Shown one piece after another: positions 17,301 through 27,037 of a stretch of DNA of 42,336 nt (positions within the stretch are counted from its first letter, which is position 1; every line of letters starts with the position of its first letter). Below the pieces are notes generated by a model. The model worked only from the letters and a program-made list of their open reading frames with translations. It did no database searches and was not told the origin of the DNA. Source of the stretch: Planctomycetaceae bacterium (GTDB taxonomy: Bacteria > Planctomycetota > Planctomycetia > Planctomycetales > Planctomycetaceae); the NCBI GenBank assembly GCA_024742875.1, contig JANSXP010000062.1, positions 1 to 42,336 on the forward strand, in the 5' to 3' direction. A program made the translations under genes and the position numbers.

Positions 17301-17438
17301 TCGCCCACGGACGCAGAGGCCCTGTTGAAGATTGGACAGCGTCCGCCGACCGCCAGCGTCGACAAAGTCGAACTGGCTGCCTGGACGGCCGTGTGTCGTG
17401 TGATTCTCAACCTGCATGAAGTTGTCACGCGATCCTGA
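14382..17438 (+). CDS. PSCyt1 / DUF1549 / DUF1553 planctomycete cytochrome protein
   Basis: Protein of 1018 aa from the ATG at 14382 (an ATG at 14391 is also possible); these starts put a signal peptide ending in ATASAQQ at the N-terminus, while the open frame back to 14268 adds no sensible sequence. Domains in order: PSCyt1-type heme region with DIRPILSDACFTCHG (CxxCH at 40-44), then DUF1549 (FDLTGLPPSRAQVQQL, RYADTNGIHGDN), a beta-sandwich/coiled-coil middle, and DUF1553 near the C-terminus (NPLVARVFVNRLWKLMFGKG, FGSQGSWPTHPELLDWL). Proteins of this type are abundant and nearly specific to planctomycetes and relatives; they are exported, and their role is unproven. They are normally followed by a DUF1501 gene, which is missing here; the next gene is convergent pckA only 18 nt away. 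Confidence 0.92.
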   Translation: MTPMCRVLVVFLVLATATASAQQSDVDFNRDIRPILSDACFTCHGPDAGQRQADLRLDLQEGLFRSLDGTTIIEPGDPDGSELLSRITSHNEDIVMPPPDGGRRVTAAEIERIREWIAAGAKWKGHWAYVPPVRPAVPPATDAASGNEIDRFIQRQLSQKNVTALPAADPVTLARRLAFDLTGLPPSRAQVQQLVANNTAEGRARLVDELLNSDAYAERMTAFWLDQVRYADTNGIHGDNHREVWMYRDWVINAFRSNMPFDQFTTEQLAGDLLPAPTDSQRIASGYNRLLMTTREGGAQAKEYLAKYSADRVRNASTVWLGATMGCCECHDHKFDPYSIKDFYQFAAFFADIQDVAVGTQPSVEMPSSQQKQRRAELNAALASHQKLLNTQTPELDQALETWAKNQQALFAELDAQWQAVRVVDMKSQNGQTLSLGDDGQISTSGPHPKFDTYRIVLAPALERLTAVRLQALTDAAFTRKSLSRPPGNGNFVLSKIRLTLLRSDGTQQPLAVSKAVASFEQKDWQVAKVLNDDQTNGWAVDGHVAAKSPEAIFQLAAAVPLADGDRVMVDLEHNAVEYHNIGRFILSVSAQENADFLKNMVSVPANLHDAVRQWPEVAADLKSKVAAHFRSTTPLLADARTQLAATNKSLEELKKQIPQTLVTRTVKPRTIKVLARGDWMDDSGEVVEPAVPHFLPQVNSADRLSRLQLARWFVDHDNPLVARVFVNRLWKLMFGKGIVKSADDFGSQGSWPTHPELLDWLAVEFRDSGWDVQHVIRLIAASDAYARTSSVTPELLERDPFNDLLARQSRYRLDAEFIRDNALAVSGLLVDKVGGRSVKPYQPAGYWAHLNFPKRAWAPEKGEDQYRRGVYTYWCRTFLHPAMRSFDAPSREECTVDRPRSNNSLQALVLLNDPSFVEAARVLAERTIQEGGDSSPQRLDWLFRTCLSRAPRAAELDVMVHVVAEQKAAFQKSPTDAEALLKIGQRPPTASVDKVELAAWTAVCRVILNLHEVVTRS

Positions 17439-17456
17439 TCGACGACTGTCGAACGC

Positions 17457-19034
<1,578 letters not shown>

Positions 19035-19599
19035 GAGGAGTCACCGGAATGCGAATCAAGACGGAGGATTCAACAGCCGCAAAAGGCCGCGTCAAAGGCG
19101 GCGGATTGTAAGGCACACCCGGCGGAAAATTCCTCCACCCAGAGGAGGTTTTGGATCAGAACAAGCGAATGCGGTGGTCCCCGGGCCGATCGCTTCTGGT
19201 TGCGCCCGCGATGGAGGCCGTCATCTGGCGGGAACCGTTTTCCTCCCCGCGCGTTCACTCAGGAATCCCCGATGACCGTGGCTGCCCATCTGTGATGCCA
19301 TCCGCGATGGTGTGGACAACCGTTGGGTGGGGAACTGAGCACGTGTGAAGTGACAATGAGGGCATGTCTCCACGCGTCATTGCGAGGGCAATTGGGACGA
19401 ATGAACACGTGCACGGGCGTACATTAACTGGTATTGCCCGTGACGCATGGGATTGAATGTGTGTTGGGAAATATTCCGAAAATAGTGACGCTGGAGCGGA
19501 AATTCTCGCGTTTATGAATGGTACGCTCAATGATCCAGAACTAAGCTGTCACCACGGGTCCCTGGCTGTATTAACATTTCATTAACGAGGAACGATCTA
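19035..19599. other. Divergent intergenic region between pckA and DUF1559 gene
   Basis: A 565-bp spacer, visibly richer in A and T toward its right half. For pckA, a TACAAT -10-like box lies at 19110-19105 on the minus strand, but no good -35 is seen. For the DUF1559 gene, a TATTAA -10-like box at about 19569-19574 lies close to the GTG start. Short open frames on both strands show no recognisable protein. Confidence 0.35.
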
Positions 19600-20631
19600 G
19601 TGAAAGAAACTGTGAAGCGACATAAAGGGTTTACCCTTATTGAGCTGCTGGTGGTAATTGCGATTATTGCGATTCTGATTGCCCTTCTCCTGCCGGCTGT
19701 ACAGCAAGCCCGCGAAGCCGCTCGTCGAACGGAATGCAAGAACAACCTGAAGCAAATCGGGTTGGCCATGCACAACTACGCCGACGTTTACGGCATGTTC
19801 CCCGTCGGTGCGTGTGCCCGCCCCGGAGCCACCTTCGGAATGGATATCTCGATTGGTGCCTTCGCTTCAATTCTGCCTTACATCGAAGGCGCCAACCTGA
19901 AGAACCTGTACAACGACGAAGTGCCATGGGAACAGCAGGACCTGTCTGCCAACCCCGAACTGCCTGTCACCGTTGTTAAGTCTTACCTGTGCCCATCGGC
20001 CACTGGTCCTTCTGTCACGCGACACGATTTTCTCGCCGCCTACCCCATCGGTCAGGGAGCCAACGGACCGTCCGCCGCCACGATTCACTACATGCTGAGC
20101 AAAGGCGCGACTGACGGCTGGTGTCTGAATCCCATCACCGACGGCACACGAGTCGGTATGTTTGCCATTAACCTGAAGACACGCTTCCGCGACCTGACGG
20201 ACGGCAGCAGTAACACGCTGTGTGTGGGTGAAGGGGCCACGGGCAACCCATACCGTAACGTGTCCAGCAAAACCAACCCTCTGGTTGCCGGTCCTTCCAC
20301 CATGCAAACAGTCGCACAGGCCTGGATCGTACCTCAGCCACTGCCATTCGGTGCAACCGGTGGTGCTCTGCAGGTCACTGCTTCCAACTTCGGAACCACG
20401 ATCTGGCGGATGAACCAGAACCCCGTTGTGGAAACGGTCTACGACGACAACGATCTGGGTAACTGCAACTCTGCCATCGACAGCACCAGCGGCTTCCGCA
20501 GCACGCACACTGGTGGTGTTCAGTTCCTGCTCGGCGACGGATCCACACGATTCATCTCTGAGAACATCGATCAGGGTGTTTACAACAGCCTCGGAACAAG
20601 GGCCGGTAAAGAAGTCATCGGCGAATTCTAG
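19600..20631 (+). CDS. DUF1559 (H-X9-DG type) pseudopilin-like protein
   Basis: Protein of 343 aa starting at GTG 19600, with GAGGAA about 8 nt upstream. The N-terminus is a type IV prepilin signal: [20 protein letters not shown], with cleavage expected before Phe, then [12 protein letters not shown], the conserved helix of this family. The core holds the family blocks [23 protein letters not shown] and, near the C-terminus, [22 protein letters not shown], which contains the H-x-GG and DG pattern that names the domain. DUF1559 proteins are present in dozens of copies in planctomycete genomes and are probably secreted or pseudopilus-linked; their exact role is unknown. The gene is monocistronic, with a strong terminator 31 nt after the stop. 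Confidence 0.95.
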   Translation: MKETVKRHKGFTLIELLVVIAIIAILIALLLPAVQQAREAARRTECKNNLKQIGLAMHNYADVYGMFPVGACARPGATFGMDISIGAFASILPYIEGANLKNLYNDEVPWEQQDLSANPELPVTVVKSYLCPSATGPSVTRHDFLAAYPIGQGANGPSAATIHYMLSKGATDGWCLNPITDGTRVGMFAINLKTRFRDLTDGSSNTLCVGEGATGNPYRNVSSKTNPLVAGPSTMQTVAQAWIVPQPLPFGATGGALQVTASNFGTTIWRMNQNPVVETVYDDNDLGNCNSAIDSTSGFRSTHTGGVQFLLGDGSTRFISENIDQGVYNSLGTRAGKEVIGEF

Positions 20632-20661
20632 ATCGGCTGATGCAACCAGAATGGACCATGC

Positions 20662-20696
20662 AGAGCCGCAGGCGGGATCGCCTGCGGCTCTTTTTT
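20662..20696 (+). terminator. Rho-independent terminator after DUF1559 gene
   Basis: A perfect 13-bp stem (AGAGCCGCAGGCG at 20662-20674, CGCCTGCGGCTCT at 20679-20691) with a GGAT tetraloop is followed by five more T. It is a textbook intrinsic terminator and separates the DUF1559 gene from the downstream aldehyde dehydrogenase. Confidence 0.93.
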
Positions 20697-20795
20697 CTGC
20701 GCCGTGGCCTGGCTGAGCGTTTGCCCGTGCCAACTGGTCTCCGCGTTATGCAGCCCCTATAGTCGCCGTTCTGTCTTCAGTCAGGGATCAGAATC

Positions 20796-22451
20796 GTGAA
20801 TCCAGCCGACAACCTTGTCCAGCGGTCTTTGAGTCAGCTGCAAACTGGCAGTGACAGTTTTCCACTGGCCGAACGCATTGCCGTCTGTCAGGAGTGTTTG
20901 GCCCGGCTGGCGGCTGTGGGCGAAGAATGGGGACGCCAGGCGGCGGTCTCCAAAGGATTTGCTGCCGATTCACCGATGCGCGGTGAAGACATTATGAGCG
21001 GTCCATGTGTGATCGCCCGACAGCTGCACCTGACGATCCAAACACTTCAGGCTCTGCAGCGGCAGGGGCGTCCTCGGCTGCCGGGCGCTGTTCGTCGCAA
21101 TTCTGCCGGGGTGCTGACGGCTGGCGTGTTTCCCACACACGGCCTGTTTGATCCGATCGCTTTTATGGGGCTGCATGGCGAAGTTCGCATGCAGTCTCAC
21201 GTTTTGCCGGAGCAGATCCACGGGGACCTGCCGCAGCAGGTGCTGTCCGACGAGATCAGCGGCCTGTGTGCTGTGCTTGGTGCGGGAAACGTGTCTTCGA
21301 TTCCCGCCACAGACACGCTCAACAAAGTGATGTTTGACGGTCAGCGGGTGGCCCTGAAACTGAACCCGGTCAACGACTATCTGTCCGATGTGCTCGCTCG
21401 CGCCTTTGCCCCGCTGATCGATCGCAACCTGCTGCGACTGATTTCCGGAGGTGCCGCGGTGGGAGCAGAACTGATTAGCGCGGCGGACGTCACAGAGGTT
21501 CACATCACCGGTTCGCTCGACACGATGAACGCCATTCTGTGGGGCAACGACAACGATGCGCAGCAGCGGCAGCGGGAAAATCGTCCTGTGCTGCAAAAGC
21601 CCATCACCGGCGAACTGGGCAATGTGACGCCGTGGATTGTCGTGCCGGGAGAATATTCGCTCAGGCAACTCCGCAGTCAGGCAGAGCACATTGCTGCCTC
21701 AATCACCAACAATGCGTCATTCAACTGTCTGGCCACCAAGGTCATTGTCACCAGCCGAACATGGAGGCAGCGGGAGCAGTTTCTGGATCTGATCGGCCAG
21801 TTTCTCAGCGCCACACCCACCCGTCCGGCATATTATCCGGGAGCTGCCGATCGCTTCCGTCGCTATGCGCAGCGGCAGCCAGCGGGCCTGCCGGACGGCC
21901 ATCTGCCGTGGACACTGCTGACAGATCAGACGCCCGCAGAGCGACCTGAGCTGTTTGCCGAAGAGTCATTCGTATGCGTGTGCGCTGAGACGGCCCTGGA
22001 GGAGTCAGAGCCGGAGCGGTTTCTGGAGGTCGCCACACAGTTTGTCAATGAAAGACTGCTGGGAACGCTCTGTGCATCGGTGACGGTGCCCGCTGATTTT
22101 CGAACGCAGCACGTACTCCCATTCGAGCAGGCTTTGCAAACGCTGCAATATGGCACGGTCTGCGTGAATCAGTGGGCGGGGCCCGCCTATGGCCTGATCA
22201 GCCCGCCCTGGGGCGGCTACCCGCTGGCCAGCAATCATGACAGCGGCATTGGCAGCGTGCACAACACCTACCTGCTGCAGGACTACGAAAAGACGGTCCT
22301 GTACGGCCCGCTGGTCGACATGCTGCGACCCGTTTGGTTCCCGTCACACCGCAATGGACTGAAGGTGGCTCAGTCACTGTTGCATCTGTATGCCCGGCCT
22401 TCGATCTGGCGGGTACCCCGACTGGGGCTGGCGGCGGGACTGGGCGTTTAG
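20796..22451 (+). CDS. Aldehyde dehydrogenase family protein
   Basis: Protein of 551 aa, slightly longer than the usual 480-500. The fold is seen as VLGAGNVSSIPATDTLNKV (substituting for the usual cofactor-binding block), VALKLNPVNDYLSD, VTEVHITGS, the Glu motif ELGNVTPWIV (Glu273) and the nucleophile region NNASFNCLATKV (Cys311), 38 residues apart, close to the family norm. The motif GTVCVNQW and the terminal PWGGYPLASNHDSGIGSVHN correspond to the family's C-terminal block. It probably oxidises an aldehyde or acyl semialdehyde with NAD(P). Divergence from the classical ELGGKSP and GQxCxA signatures means the substrate cannot be assigned. It stands alone on the plus strand, after a terminator and convergent with the sugar operon. 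Confidence 0.85.
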   Translation: MNPADNLVQRSLSQLQTGSDSFPLAERIAVCQECLARLAAVGEEWGRQAAVSKGFAADSPMRGEDIMSGPCVIARQLHLTIQTLQALQRQGRPRLPGAVRRNSAGVLTAGVFPTHGLFDPIAFMGLHGEVRMQSHVLPEQIHGDLPQQVLSDEISGLCAVLGAGNVSSIPATDTLNKVMFDGQRVALKLNPVNDYLSDVLARAFAPLIDRNLLRLISGGAAVGAELISAADVTEVHITGSLDTMNAILWGNDNDAQQRQRENRPVLQKPITGELGNVTPWIVVPGEYSLRQLRSQAEHIAASITNNASFNCLATKVIVTSRTWRQREQFLDLIGQFLSATPTRPAYYPGAADRFRRYAQRQPAGLPDGHLPWTLLTDQTPAERPELFAEESFVCVCAETALEESEPERFLEVATQFVNERLLGTLCASVTVPADFRTQHVLPFEQALQTLQYGTVCVNQWAGPAYGLISPPWGGYPLASNHDSGIGSVHNTYLLQDYEKTVLYGPLVDMLRPVWFPSHRNGLKVAQSLLHLYARPSIWRVPRLGLAAGLGV

Positions 22452-22479
22452 GGTTCGACGGCTGCTCCGGCAGATCAGT

Positions 22480-22498
22480 GTCGACGCTGAGCGTCGAC
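22480..22498. repeat. Perfect hairpin between convergent genes
   Basis: GTCGACGC, loop TGA, GCGTCGAC: an 8-bp perfect stem with a 3-nt loop containing two copies of GTCGACGC(T) in tandem. It lies 28 nt past the aldehyde dehydrogenase stop and 1 nt past the isomerase stop. There is no T tract, so it may be a weak terminator or a small dispersed repeat rather than a classical terminator. Confidence 0.5.
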
Positions 22499-22499
22499 G

Positions 22500-23429
22500 C
22501 TACGCAGGCGGTGTCGCGGGGATGAAGTTTCGCAGGTAAGTATGACTTTGCTGCAGTGCGCGTTTGCGGTTTTCCAGTGTATCTTCATACGCCCGATCTT
22601 CTACTTCCACGCAGACCGGTCCGCTGTACCCGGTGTCCGTCAGAACAGAAAAGAAGGCCCCCCAGTCCACATCGCCCATGCCCGGCAGCTTGGGCGAGTG
22701 ATAGTCGTTGGGATGGGCGAGGATTCCCACTTCATCCAGCAGATGCTGATCGACGCGGACATCCTTGGCGTGCACGTGAAACAGCTTTTCCGAAAAGTCC
22801 CGCATGGGCTTCAGGTAGTCCATCTGCAGCCAGACCGGATGAGAGGGGTCGTAGTTCAGACCGAAGTAGTCGCTGGGAATGACCTCGAACATGTTCCGCC
22901 AGATGGCCGGAGAGTGCGCCAGATTCTTCCCGCCTGGCCATTCGTCCGGCCCAAACAGCATCGGGCAGTTTTCAATACCAACAAACACCTGATGCTGTTC
23001 GGCAAACGCGATGATCGGCTGCCACGTCTGTTCAAACAGTTTCATGTTGTCGGCCACGGAACGCGTCCAGTCGCGGCCGATGAACGTATTCATCCGGTTG
23101 ATGCCCAGCATGGCGGAGGCCGCAATGACGCGTTTGATCTGATCGACGGCGGCCGCGGCCTCATCGGCATCGGGGGACAGGGGGTTGGGATAGTATCCCA
23201 GAGCGCTGATCGCAACGCCGTGATCGGCGGTCAGCTGATTCACAGCGGCGGCGTCCTGTTCAGAGAAGTCAGTCACATCAATGTGGGTCACACCCGCGTA
23301 GCGCCGCGTGGCTTTGCCCACCGGCCAGCACATGACTTCCACACAGTCGTAGCCAATGCCCGCGGCCGTCTTCAGAACCTCGTCAAACGAAAGTTCGGGC
23401 AGGATGGCGGTGACAAATCCCAGTTGCAT
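22500..23429 (-). CDS. Sugar phosphate isomerase/epimerase (xylose-isomerase-like TIM barrel)
   Basis: Protein of 309 aa, a normal length for the family. The sequence is a TIM barrel of the AP-endonuclease-2 type: GYDCVEVM at the first strands, [12 protein letters not shown] in the middle, [10 protein letters not shown] with a metal-binding Glu, [13 protein letters not shown] with Asp and His ligands, [13 protein letters not shown] with the His ligand, and GPVCVEVED with the last Glu. These enzymes use a divalent metal to isomerise or epimerise sugars or inositols. It is the last gene of a three-gene operon, 30 nt after the oxidoreductase, which supports a joint role in oxidising and isomerising a sugar derivative. 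No signal peptide, so cytoplasmic. Confidence 0.9.
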   Translation of the reverse strand: MQLGFVTAILPELSFDEVLKTAAGIGYDCVEVMCWPVGKATRRYAGVTHIDVTDFSEQDAAAVNQLTADHGVAISALGYYPNPLSPDADEAAAAVDQIKRVIAASAMLGINRMNTFIGRDWTRSVADNMKLFEQTWQPIIAFAEQHQVFVGIENCPMLFGPDEWPGGKNLAHSPAIWRNMFEVIPSDYFGLNYDPSHPVWLQMDYLKPMRDFSEKLFHVHAKDVRVDQHLLDEVGILAHPNDYHSPKLPGMGDVDWGAFFSVLTDTGYSGPVCVEVEDRAYEDTLENRKRALQQSHTYLRNFIPATPPA

Positions 23430-23459
23430 GATCAGATCCCGTTTTGGACAAAGAGACGT

Positions 23460-24623
23460 TCAGGAGGAGGTGACATCCACCCACCGCTGCTGCTGGTGGC
23501 TGGCGAGAATGGCTTCACACAGCACCACCTCCCGATGCCCGTCGCGAAACGTTGGGAAGGTGGCCGGCCGGGAGGGATCGGCAGCATCGACCACGGCGTA
23601 AAAATCACGAAACAGCTGTTTGAAGGTGTCCGGAAAGCCTTCGTTGTGCCCGCCCGGGTAGTCGGCGCGGGCCGCCGCATCATCACTCATCAGGCTGCCG
23701 TCTTTGAGCAGGGTTGTGTTGGATGACCGACGCTGTCCGCTCCACAGTTCGTTGGGGCGTTCGCTGTTCCACGCCAGCGACTGGTGTTCTCCGGCCAGTT
23801 CAAACCGCAGGCAGTTTTTGCGTCCAGCCGTCACCTGAGAGACGGACAGGACGCCCCGTGTTCCGCTGGCGAATTTCAGCAATACTGAGCCGGCATCCTC
23901 TGTTGTCACAGACACCGGCTCCGTGGCAACCGTGCCGCTGCTGTGGGAAAACGTCTCGGCTCCACCGACCGGCTTATCTCTGGTCGGATGGACAGTCTGC
24001 AGATCGGCGCAGACCGCCACCACGTGATCCCCCAGGATAAACTGAATGAGATCCAGCCAGTGGGTGCCGATGTCGGCAATGGCCCGCAGGGCTCCGCCGT
24101 CTTCGGCTTCCACCCGCCAATTGTAGTCGCTCTGCAGCAGCAGCCAGTCCTGAACGTAGCTGCCGTTGACATGAAAAACGCGCCCCACGTCGCTGCTGCG
24201 GCAGCGGGCGGCGGCTTCCATGCACAGCGGGTAGTAGCGAATATTGTAATTGACGCCGGTGATCAGGCCGCTTTGCTCAGCCAGCTGCACGAGGGTGCGC
24301 GATTCATCAGACGTCATCGCCAGTGGCTTTTCGCACAGCACGTGCTTACCGGCGGCCAGGGCCAGCTTCGTCTGCTCAAAGTGATGTCGATTGGGCGACG
24401 TGATATGCACCACATCCACTTCGACGTCGCTGAGCAGTTGTTCGATCGACTCGTAGCCCACGGACAGACCCAGGGCCGACGCGGCCTGAGTGGACTTCTC
24501 CGGCGAGGAACCCAGTATGCCACGCACGGTGACGCCACAGCGACGCAGCGCTTCAACGTGGACCGGGCCGATGAAGCCGGTGCCAACGACAGCGGCCGTG
24601 ATTTGGGGAAACATGGCAGTCAT
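23460..24623 (-). CDS. Gfo/Idh/MocA family oxidoreductase (cytoplasmic)
   Basis: Protein of 387 aa from ATG 24623; ATG 24614 is an alternative, and the longest frame to 24674 would overlap the previous gene. The Rossmann start AAVVGTGFIGPVHVEALRRC is complete, followed by VDVVHITSPNRHHFEQTKLA and the family motif CEKPLAMTSDESRTLV. The C-terminal domain has GGALRAIADIGTHWLDLIQF, with the conserved Asp and His of the active site. It should oxidise or reduce a sugar or inositol with NAD(P). Unlike the copy at 9973 it lacks a twin-arginine signal, so it works in the cytoplasm. It lies 19 nt after the hydrolase gene and 30 nt before the isomerase gene. Confidence 0.92.
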   Translation of the reverse strand: MTAMFPQITAAVVGTGFIGPVHVEALRRCGVTVRGILGSSPEKSTQAASALGLSVGYESIEQLLSDVEVDVVHITSPNRHHFEQTKLALAAGKHVLCEKPLAMTSDESRTLVQLAEQSGLITGVNYNIRYYPLCMEAAARCRSSDVGRVFHVNGSYVQDWLLLQSDYNWRVEAEDGGALRAIADIGTHWLDLIQFILGDHVVAVCADLQTVHPTRDKPVGGAETFSHSSGTVATEPVSVTTEDAGSVLLKFASGTRGVLSVSQVTAGRKNCLRFELAGEHQSLAWNSERPNELWSGQRRSSNTTLLKDGSLMSDDAAARADYPGGHNEGFPDTFKQLFRDFYAVVDAADPSRPATFPTFRDGHREVVLCEAILASHQQQRWVDVTSS

Positions 24624-24642
24624 GGTGTGTTTCAGGCGGGGG

Positions 24643-25569
24643 CTACTTCCAGCCGATGCGACTGAGCCAGTCACTGCAGCGATCCGGCCAGCTGGTGACC
24701 GGCAGTCCCTCTACTGGTCGCAGTCCATATCCGTGACCACCCGTGTCATATACGTGCAGTTCAGAGGCAATGCCGGCCTGCTTCAAAGCCAGGCCCAGCA
24801 GCATGGGGCCCTGAGCGGGAACGCGATCGTCGAACGCGTGGACCATGAACACGGGCGGCGTGGTCTCATCCACCACCAGGTCCTCCGCCAGCTGTGTGTT
24901 GTCTTTGTTGGTTAGGTAGGCCGCGTAGATCAGCATCGACGCGTTTGGGCGAAAGGGCTGCTGGTCGGCTGCGTCGACCGGATCATACAGTCGCTTTTTG
25001 GTCAGGGTGGCGCGGGCGGCCGTGTGTCCGCCGGCGCTAAAACCCAGTATGCCGACGCGCGAGTCATCGATGCCCCAGTCTTTGCTGCGACTGCGAATCA
25101 GGCTGATGGCCCGCTGGGCATCCTGCGTGGGCTGCAGCCAGATGGGATCCACCATGCGTGTGGGAACGCGGTACTTGAGGACGAACGCGGTGACACCCTG
25201 TGTCGTGAGCCATTCGGCCACTTCTGTGCCTTCCAGATCCCACGCCAGAATACTGAAGCCACCACCCGGACAAATGACTACGCTGGAGCCGTTGCTCTTC
25301 CCCTTTGGCGGCAGATAGACGTGGACCTGCGGTGTCGACACGTTGCCCAGTCGGATGACGGGGCGCTCGGCCACCGTGCGGGATGTGGCCGTGGACGTGT
25401 CTTTCTCCTGGCCAATGTTACGGGCCGGACCCGGCGGGGTATCGGGCCAGAGGTCAAACACTTCCGCCGGCTCGCTGGCAGCAGCGTTGATCGACGTTGC
25501 CGTTATCGTCGTTGCGGTCAGCAGGAGCAGGCAGAGATTGCAGAGTGTGCTGCGGACGGGGTCAGTCAT
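24643..25569 (-). CDS. Secreted alpha/beta hydrolase (esterase-like)
   Basis: Protein of 308 aa. A signal peptide covers about residues 1-32 (LLLLTATTITATSINAAAS). The alpha/beta hydrolase fold shows the oxyanion block VVICPGGGFS, the nucleophile elbow GFSAGGH with Ser178, an acid in HAFDDRVPAQ, and the catalytic His in YDTGGHGYGLRP near the C-terminus. Such enzymes in planctomycetes are often annotated as acetyl-xylan or sugar esterases; the substrate is an inference. The ATG at 25569 has GAGG 6 nt upstream. It is the first gene of the operon with the oxidoreductase and the isomerase, so a plausible route is de-esterification outside, then oxidation and isomerisation inside. Confidence 0.87.
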   Translation of the reverse strand: MTDPVRSTLCNLCLLLLTATTITATSINAAASEPAEVFDLWPDTPPGPARNIGQEKDTSTATSRTVAERPVIRLGNVSTPQVHVYLPPKGKSNGSSVVICPGGGFSILAWDLEGTEVAEWLTTQGVTAFVLKYRVPTRMVDPIWLQPTQDAQRAISLIRSRSKDWGIDDSRVGILGFSAGGHTAARATLTKKRLYDPVDAADQQPFRPNASMLIYAAYLTNKDNTQLAEDLVVDETTPPVFMVHAFDDRVPAQGPMLLGLALKQAGIASELHVYDTGGHGYGLRPVEGLPVTSWPDRCSDWLSRIGWK

Positions 25570-25786
25570 CAGGGGCCTCGCTTGTTCAGTGTTCTGTGGA
25601 TCGGTTCTACAGAAACAGCCAGCTTCCGAAAAGTAACCGCCCGGATTTTCTAAGCGAACGTTTTGGGGAAGCCGTTCGGCGGTTGCTGCCGATGCGGGGC
25701 CTTGCGGTAATCCGCGGTTGGAATCCGCCTGGATTCACGGGCGATTGCACCGTGGCGAGATGGCGACCGGCGCCTAAATTACGCAC

Positions 25787-26821
25787 ATGCGAATTCCGTC
25801 GATTATGCCAGCGGTGGCCGCCGTCTTTGTTTTCTGCCTTGCCGATCCGCCGTTCGTATGCGCACAGACCGCACGGACACAGGCGGCCAGCAGCAATATG
25901 CCTGGCGGCAGCGAGGGGGCAGCTGATGAGTTCTCCCCGTTTGAGCCTGTCGACCATATTCAACTGACGCAGTTCACCACGACCGAATCTGTCGATCGAC
26001 TGCTCACTCAGCCCGTTGAACAGGAACTGCCCCTGCGAACGTTCAAACGTGGCGCCATTCAGAAGGTGAGTTTTTCCGGCAGCTGGCTACAGGACATGGA
26101 TGGCTCCGGGCTGAGCAGCCGTCATTACGAAGTGTCTTTGCAGACCGGCATTCCCCTGGGCAGTTTTGATCATATTCTGGGTGTCACGCCGTCTTTCCGT
26201 ACAGACTTCATCGATGCGGCCGCTGGTGTGGATGTACCGTCAGAGCTCTATCAGGTGGGCGTGAGTTTCTTCTATCGAAGACAGCTGAAAGAACGCTGGA
26301 GCGCGATGGCTATTGTGGCGCCGTCTGTCCGCAGCGACTTTACCACCGGTGACGATGCCGTGCGCATTTTTGGACTGGGCCTGCTGACGTGGAAAGCCGT
26401 GCCCGACCGGCTCGACCTGTCCTTCGGAGCCGTCTATCTGGGGCGAGCGGACCTGCCTGTGCTGCCTGCGGTCGGCCTGCGGTGGACGCCTTCCACGCGA
26501 TGTCGACTGGATCTGCGATTTCCACAGAGCCGTCTTTCGTGGCGACTGCACAAGCAGGGCGCCGAATCAGAAACGTGGACTTACACCAGTCTGGGCATCG
26601 GCGGCAACACGTGGGCCGTCACTCGTGGCAGCGGTGTCACCGACGAATTGTCTTTGCGGGACATCCGCTGGCTGGCGGGTGTGGAACGCCTCGTCGACGG
26701 CGGAGGACGTTTGTTCTGTGAGGCTGGCCTGGCATTCAATCGCCGCCTTGAATATGAACAGGCGGACTTTGAGCAGGAGTTTGCAAACGCCGTTGTGTTG
26801 CAGGCGGGTTGGAATTACTAA
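25787..26821 (+). CDS. Predicted outer-membrane-type protein, possibly DUF6268
   Basis: Protein of 344 aa with a signal peptide (PAVAAVFVFCLADPPFVCAQ). The rest alternates hydrophobic and polar residues with many aromatic strand ends (SFDHILGVTPSFRTDFID, VGVSFFYRRQLKERWSAMAI), and it ends in NAVVLQAGWNY, a C-terminus with a final aromatic residue as in outer-membrane beta-barrels. The block FTTGDDAVRIFGLGLLTW resembles what I recall of DUF6268 proteins, but I cannot confirm it. Function is unknown. It is divergent from the hydrolase operon and followed by a 216-bp spacer. Confidence 0.65.
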   Translation: MRIPSIMPAVAAVFVFCLADPPFVCAQTARTQAASSNMPGGSEGAADEFSPFEPVDHIQLTQFTTTESVDRLLTQPVEQELPLRTFKRGAIQKVSFSGSWLQDMDGSGLSSRHYEVSLQTGIPLGSFDHILGVTPSFRTDFIDAAAGVDVPSELYQVGVSFFYRRQLKERWSAMAIVAPSVRSDFTTGDDAVRIFGLGLLTWKAVPDRLDLSFGAVYLGRADLPVLPAVGLRWTPSTRCRLDLRFPQSRLSWRLHKQGAESETWTYTSLGIGGNTWAVTRGSGVTDELSLRDIRWLAGVERLVDGGGRLFCEAGLAFNRRLEYEQADFEQEFANAVVLQAGWNY

Positions 26822-26861
26822 CGGGACGTGGTGGCAGCGTGAGCCCGTGTCGCAGACGTCA

Positions 26862-26893
26862 TGCGCTTAGTCGGCTGCGCTTAGTCGGCTGCG
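26862..26893. repeat. Short tandem repeat, 14-bp unit
   Basis: The unit TGCGCTTAGTCGGC occurs twice head to tail (26862-26875 and 26876-26889), followed by TGCG of a third copy. It lies in the spacer between the outer-membrane-type protein and the desaturase and looks like a recent slippage duplication. Confidence 0.8.
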
Positions 26894-27037
26894 ATGTTTG
26901 GCCACCGAGAACCGTGGCGAATTTGGCCGAATTTCAAAGATGGCCGTTAACGGTGAACGATTCTCTCGGTCTGCCCCGTAACGGCCGGTGAGACGCCGCC
27001 CCTGCTACCCGCTCTGTTCTGTTGCTGAGGAACTTTG

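Noticed and set aside
22542-23726. Long plus-strand frame (394 aa) opposite the isomerase and oxidoreductase
   Set aside because: Antisense shadow; the minus strand encodes two complete recognisable enzymes.
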